From assembly GCA_907164885.2 (NCBI GenBank), contig OU015490.1, forward strand, positions 20,308,104 through 20,372,103: a stretch of DNA of 64,000 nt. The letters run 5' to 3'. Made by a program: the position numbers and the translations under genes. This document shows positions 62,550 to 64,000 of the stretch, piece by piece (position 1 is the stretch's first letter; each line of letters opens with the position of its first letter). The stretch is from Dolomedes plantarius (Eukaryota; Arthropoda; Arachnida; Araneae; Dolomedidae). The notes below the pieces were generated by a model. The model searched no databases, was not told the DNA's origin, and saw nothing but the letters and a program-made list of their open reading frames with translations.

Positions 62550-63699
62550 TTGAAAAAGGCTCCTAAAATTGATAAAAAGCTCGAAAGTTACGTAACTGCG
62601 CTTTTCGAGGAGAAATATTCGTATCAACAAATTATAAAGAGGTGTAAAAATCGCGGTTATGGCATTTCAAAAAAAGGTATTTATAATATATTAAATTTGA
62701 AAAGGAAAAAAAGTCTAACTGAAAGTAAAAAAGAAAACAGGACCGCGAAACCTCATCCTAAGACTGTTCGAACGCAGGTAAATATCAAGAAAGTGACATC
62801 TCTGATTCTAAAAGAAAACCCGTCGACTCAAACATCCATTGCATCGAAACTAGGAATGTCTTCTGACACTGTAAGTAAAATCATTTATAAAGATTTGAAG
62901 TTAAAAAAGATGTTTATACCTAATGTTCATCTGCTTTTGCCAAAGTATATTGCTGAAATAGAAACAAACTGTAGAAGATTATATGAAAAACACCTCTGCT
63001 GAATGAAATGAATTATATGAAAAACACCGCTGCTGAAAAATGGAAATTTTTGGTAATACTCGTTGAGGCATGGGTGCATTTAAGTGACTGTAATAAAAAA
63101 ACGATCAATTTTCTATTTTTCGACTGAAGGGAATGACCATACGAAATGACTTCGTAACTGTACAGAAAAGTTCCCAAATGGATTCATGATAGTTGCAGGA
63201 TTTTGTCACAACGGATAATTAAAAGAAAAAAAGTCTCAGGTAACGCCAAAATTAATTCACTCTACTATCAGCAGAATATTTTAGAACCAATTTTTGAAGA
63301 AGGAATTCCAACCTTATACGGAAAGGACATTGATGAATTTGAGCTTCATGTGGACAAAACCTCTAGTCACATGTCTAAATCAACTGCTGCTTATTTAGCA
63401 AAGAAAGAACAGAAACAGGAATAAAGCGTATCCCATGTAATGAAATACCTGCAAAATCCCCTGACACTTCTCCAATGGACATTTGCGCTTTCGGTTTATT
63501 AAAACGAGACTCATGAAAACGGTATCCAAGAACACTGAACGGACTTTGGAAAACGGTCCAAGAGGAATGGGGTAAAATTGACATGACAGTACTAAGAAAA
63601 AGTTTACTTTCATGGAAAATTCGAGCTAGAGCTATTGTCAACAATCATGGCTATCAGATAGAAGCAAATCACCTTAAAAAATATGCAATTTATACATAA
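62550..63699 (+). pseudogene. Mariner-superfamily transposase, inactive, about 41 residues between Asp 2 and 3
   Basis: It opens TTG (no ATG), KKAPKIDKKLESYVTALFEE, with two helix-turn-helix-like segments (YSYQQIIKRC, TQTSIASKLGMSSDTVSKI). The core follows through frame changes: VEAWVHLSDCN, where the first Asp is replaced by Val; FELHVDKTSSHMSK (second Asp); SPDTSPMDICAFGLLK (third Asp). About 41 residues separate the last two. A stop follows KRDS. The C terminus TLNGLWKTVQEEWGKIDM runs to TAA at 63697-63699. Confidence 0.75.
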
Positions 63700-63740
63700 A
63701 ACTGAACTATCAAAATCGTTTCCATAAAGTGCAAACGACC

Positions 63741-63744
<4 letters not shown>

Positions 63745-63833
<89 letters not shown>
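63745..63833. repeat. (TA)n microsatellite
   Basis: About 88 bp of TA. Confidence 0.95.
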
Positions 63834-63835
<2 letters not shown>

Positions 63836-64000
63836 GGCCCCCTTAATGGCCGTTCTTACAAAGGGGATATGAAATTTTCCGTTCTAAAGAGGGAATGGGA
63901 AAAATGGGCCTTGTAAGCAAAAGGTTAAAAAAAGTTTTAACTTTTTGAAAGTTATATTAATTTTTTTTTTTCTATTCTGAATCGAAAATCCTAAAGATTG
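63834..64000. other. Terminal segment, possible repeat end
   Basis: AATGGCCCCCTTAATGGCC carries a CCCCTTAA phrase like the ends of the TTAA elements. A partner end is not visible in the window. Confidence 0.3.

Overview
The window looks like intergenic DNA from an animal nuclear genome, most likely an arthropod. I cannot name the species. It is AT-rich and crowded with (TA)n microsatellites. Nearly all recognisable coding sequence is decayed transposon: mariner/Tc1-type transposases, a Helitron Rep-helicase remnant and a LINE RNase H/C-terminal remnant. There is no prokaryotic gene organisation. Almost all long open frames are artefacts of TA repeats (runs of Tyr-Ile) or chance frames in AT-rich DNA.

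Layout. 1-4.5 kb: a TTAA-flanked element, an internally deleted mariner, a dispersed repeat (R1), and a Helitron whose 5' end is tandemly triplicated. 5-15 kb: several family-1 Helitrons, possible solo LTRs, a 173-bp TIR MITE and repeat R3. 15-25 kb: a tRNA-derived SINE, a heat-shock-element-like cluster, R1 with an insertion, a GC-rich block, two mariner derivatives, and a long inverted-repeat element carrying a Harbinger-like MITE. 25.9-28.7 kb: a defective Helitron that keeps the two ends of its Rep-helicase gene and has seven tandem copies of its 3' terminus, then a near-perfect foldback, then a second family-2 Helitron. 28.7-41.7 kb: pogo/Tigger-like elements, Helitrons, a 1.7-kb mariner-superfamily element with a decayed transposase, and a LINE fragment split by a Helitron. 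42-44.4 kb: two tandem arrays. 44.5-57.3 kb: Helitrons, several elements with TTAA-GGGG...CCCC-TTAA ends, and a decayed ~140-bp tandem domain. 57.8-63.8 kb: a Tc1-like element, a candidate first coding exon of a host gene on the minus strand (60614-60684) with a GC-rich leader, a 140-bp satellite directly upstream of it, and another transposase pseudogene.

The only candidate host gene is the short minus-strand exon near 60.6 kb; its downstream exons were not identified. The rest is best read as layered mobile-element history. TA- and A|T-targeting elements and (TA)n tracts repeatedly coincide, and three different Helitron families carry tandemly repeated termini.
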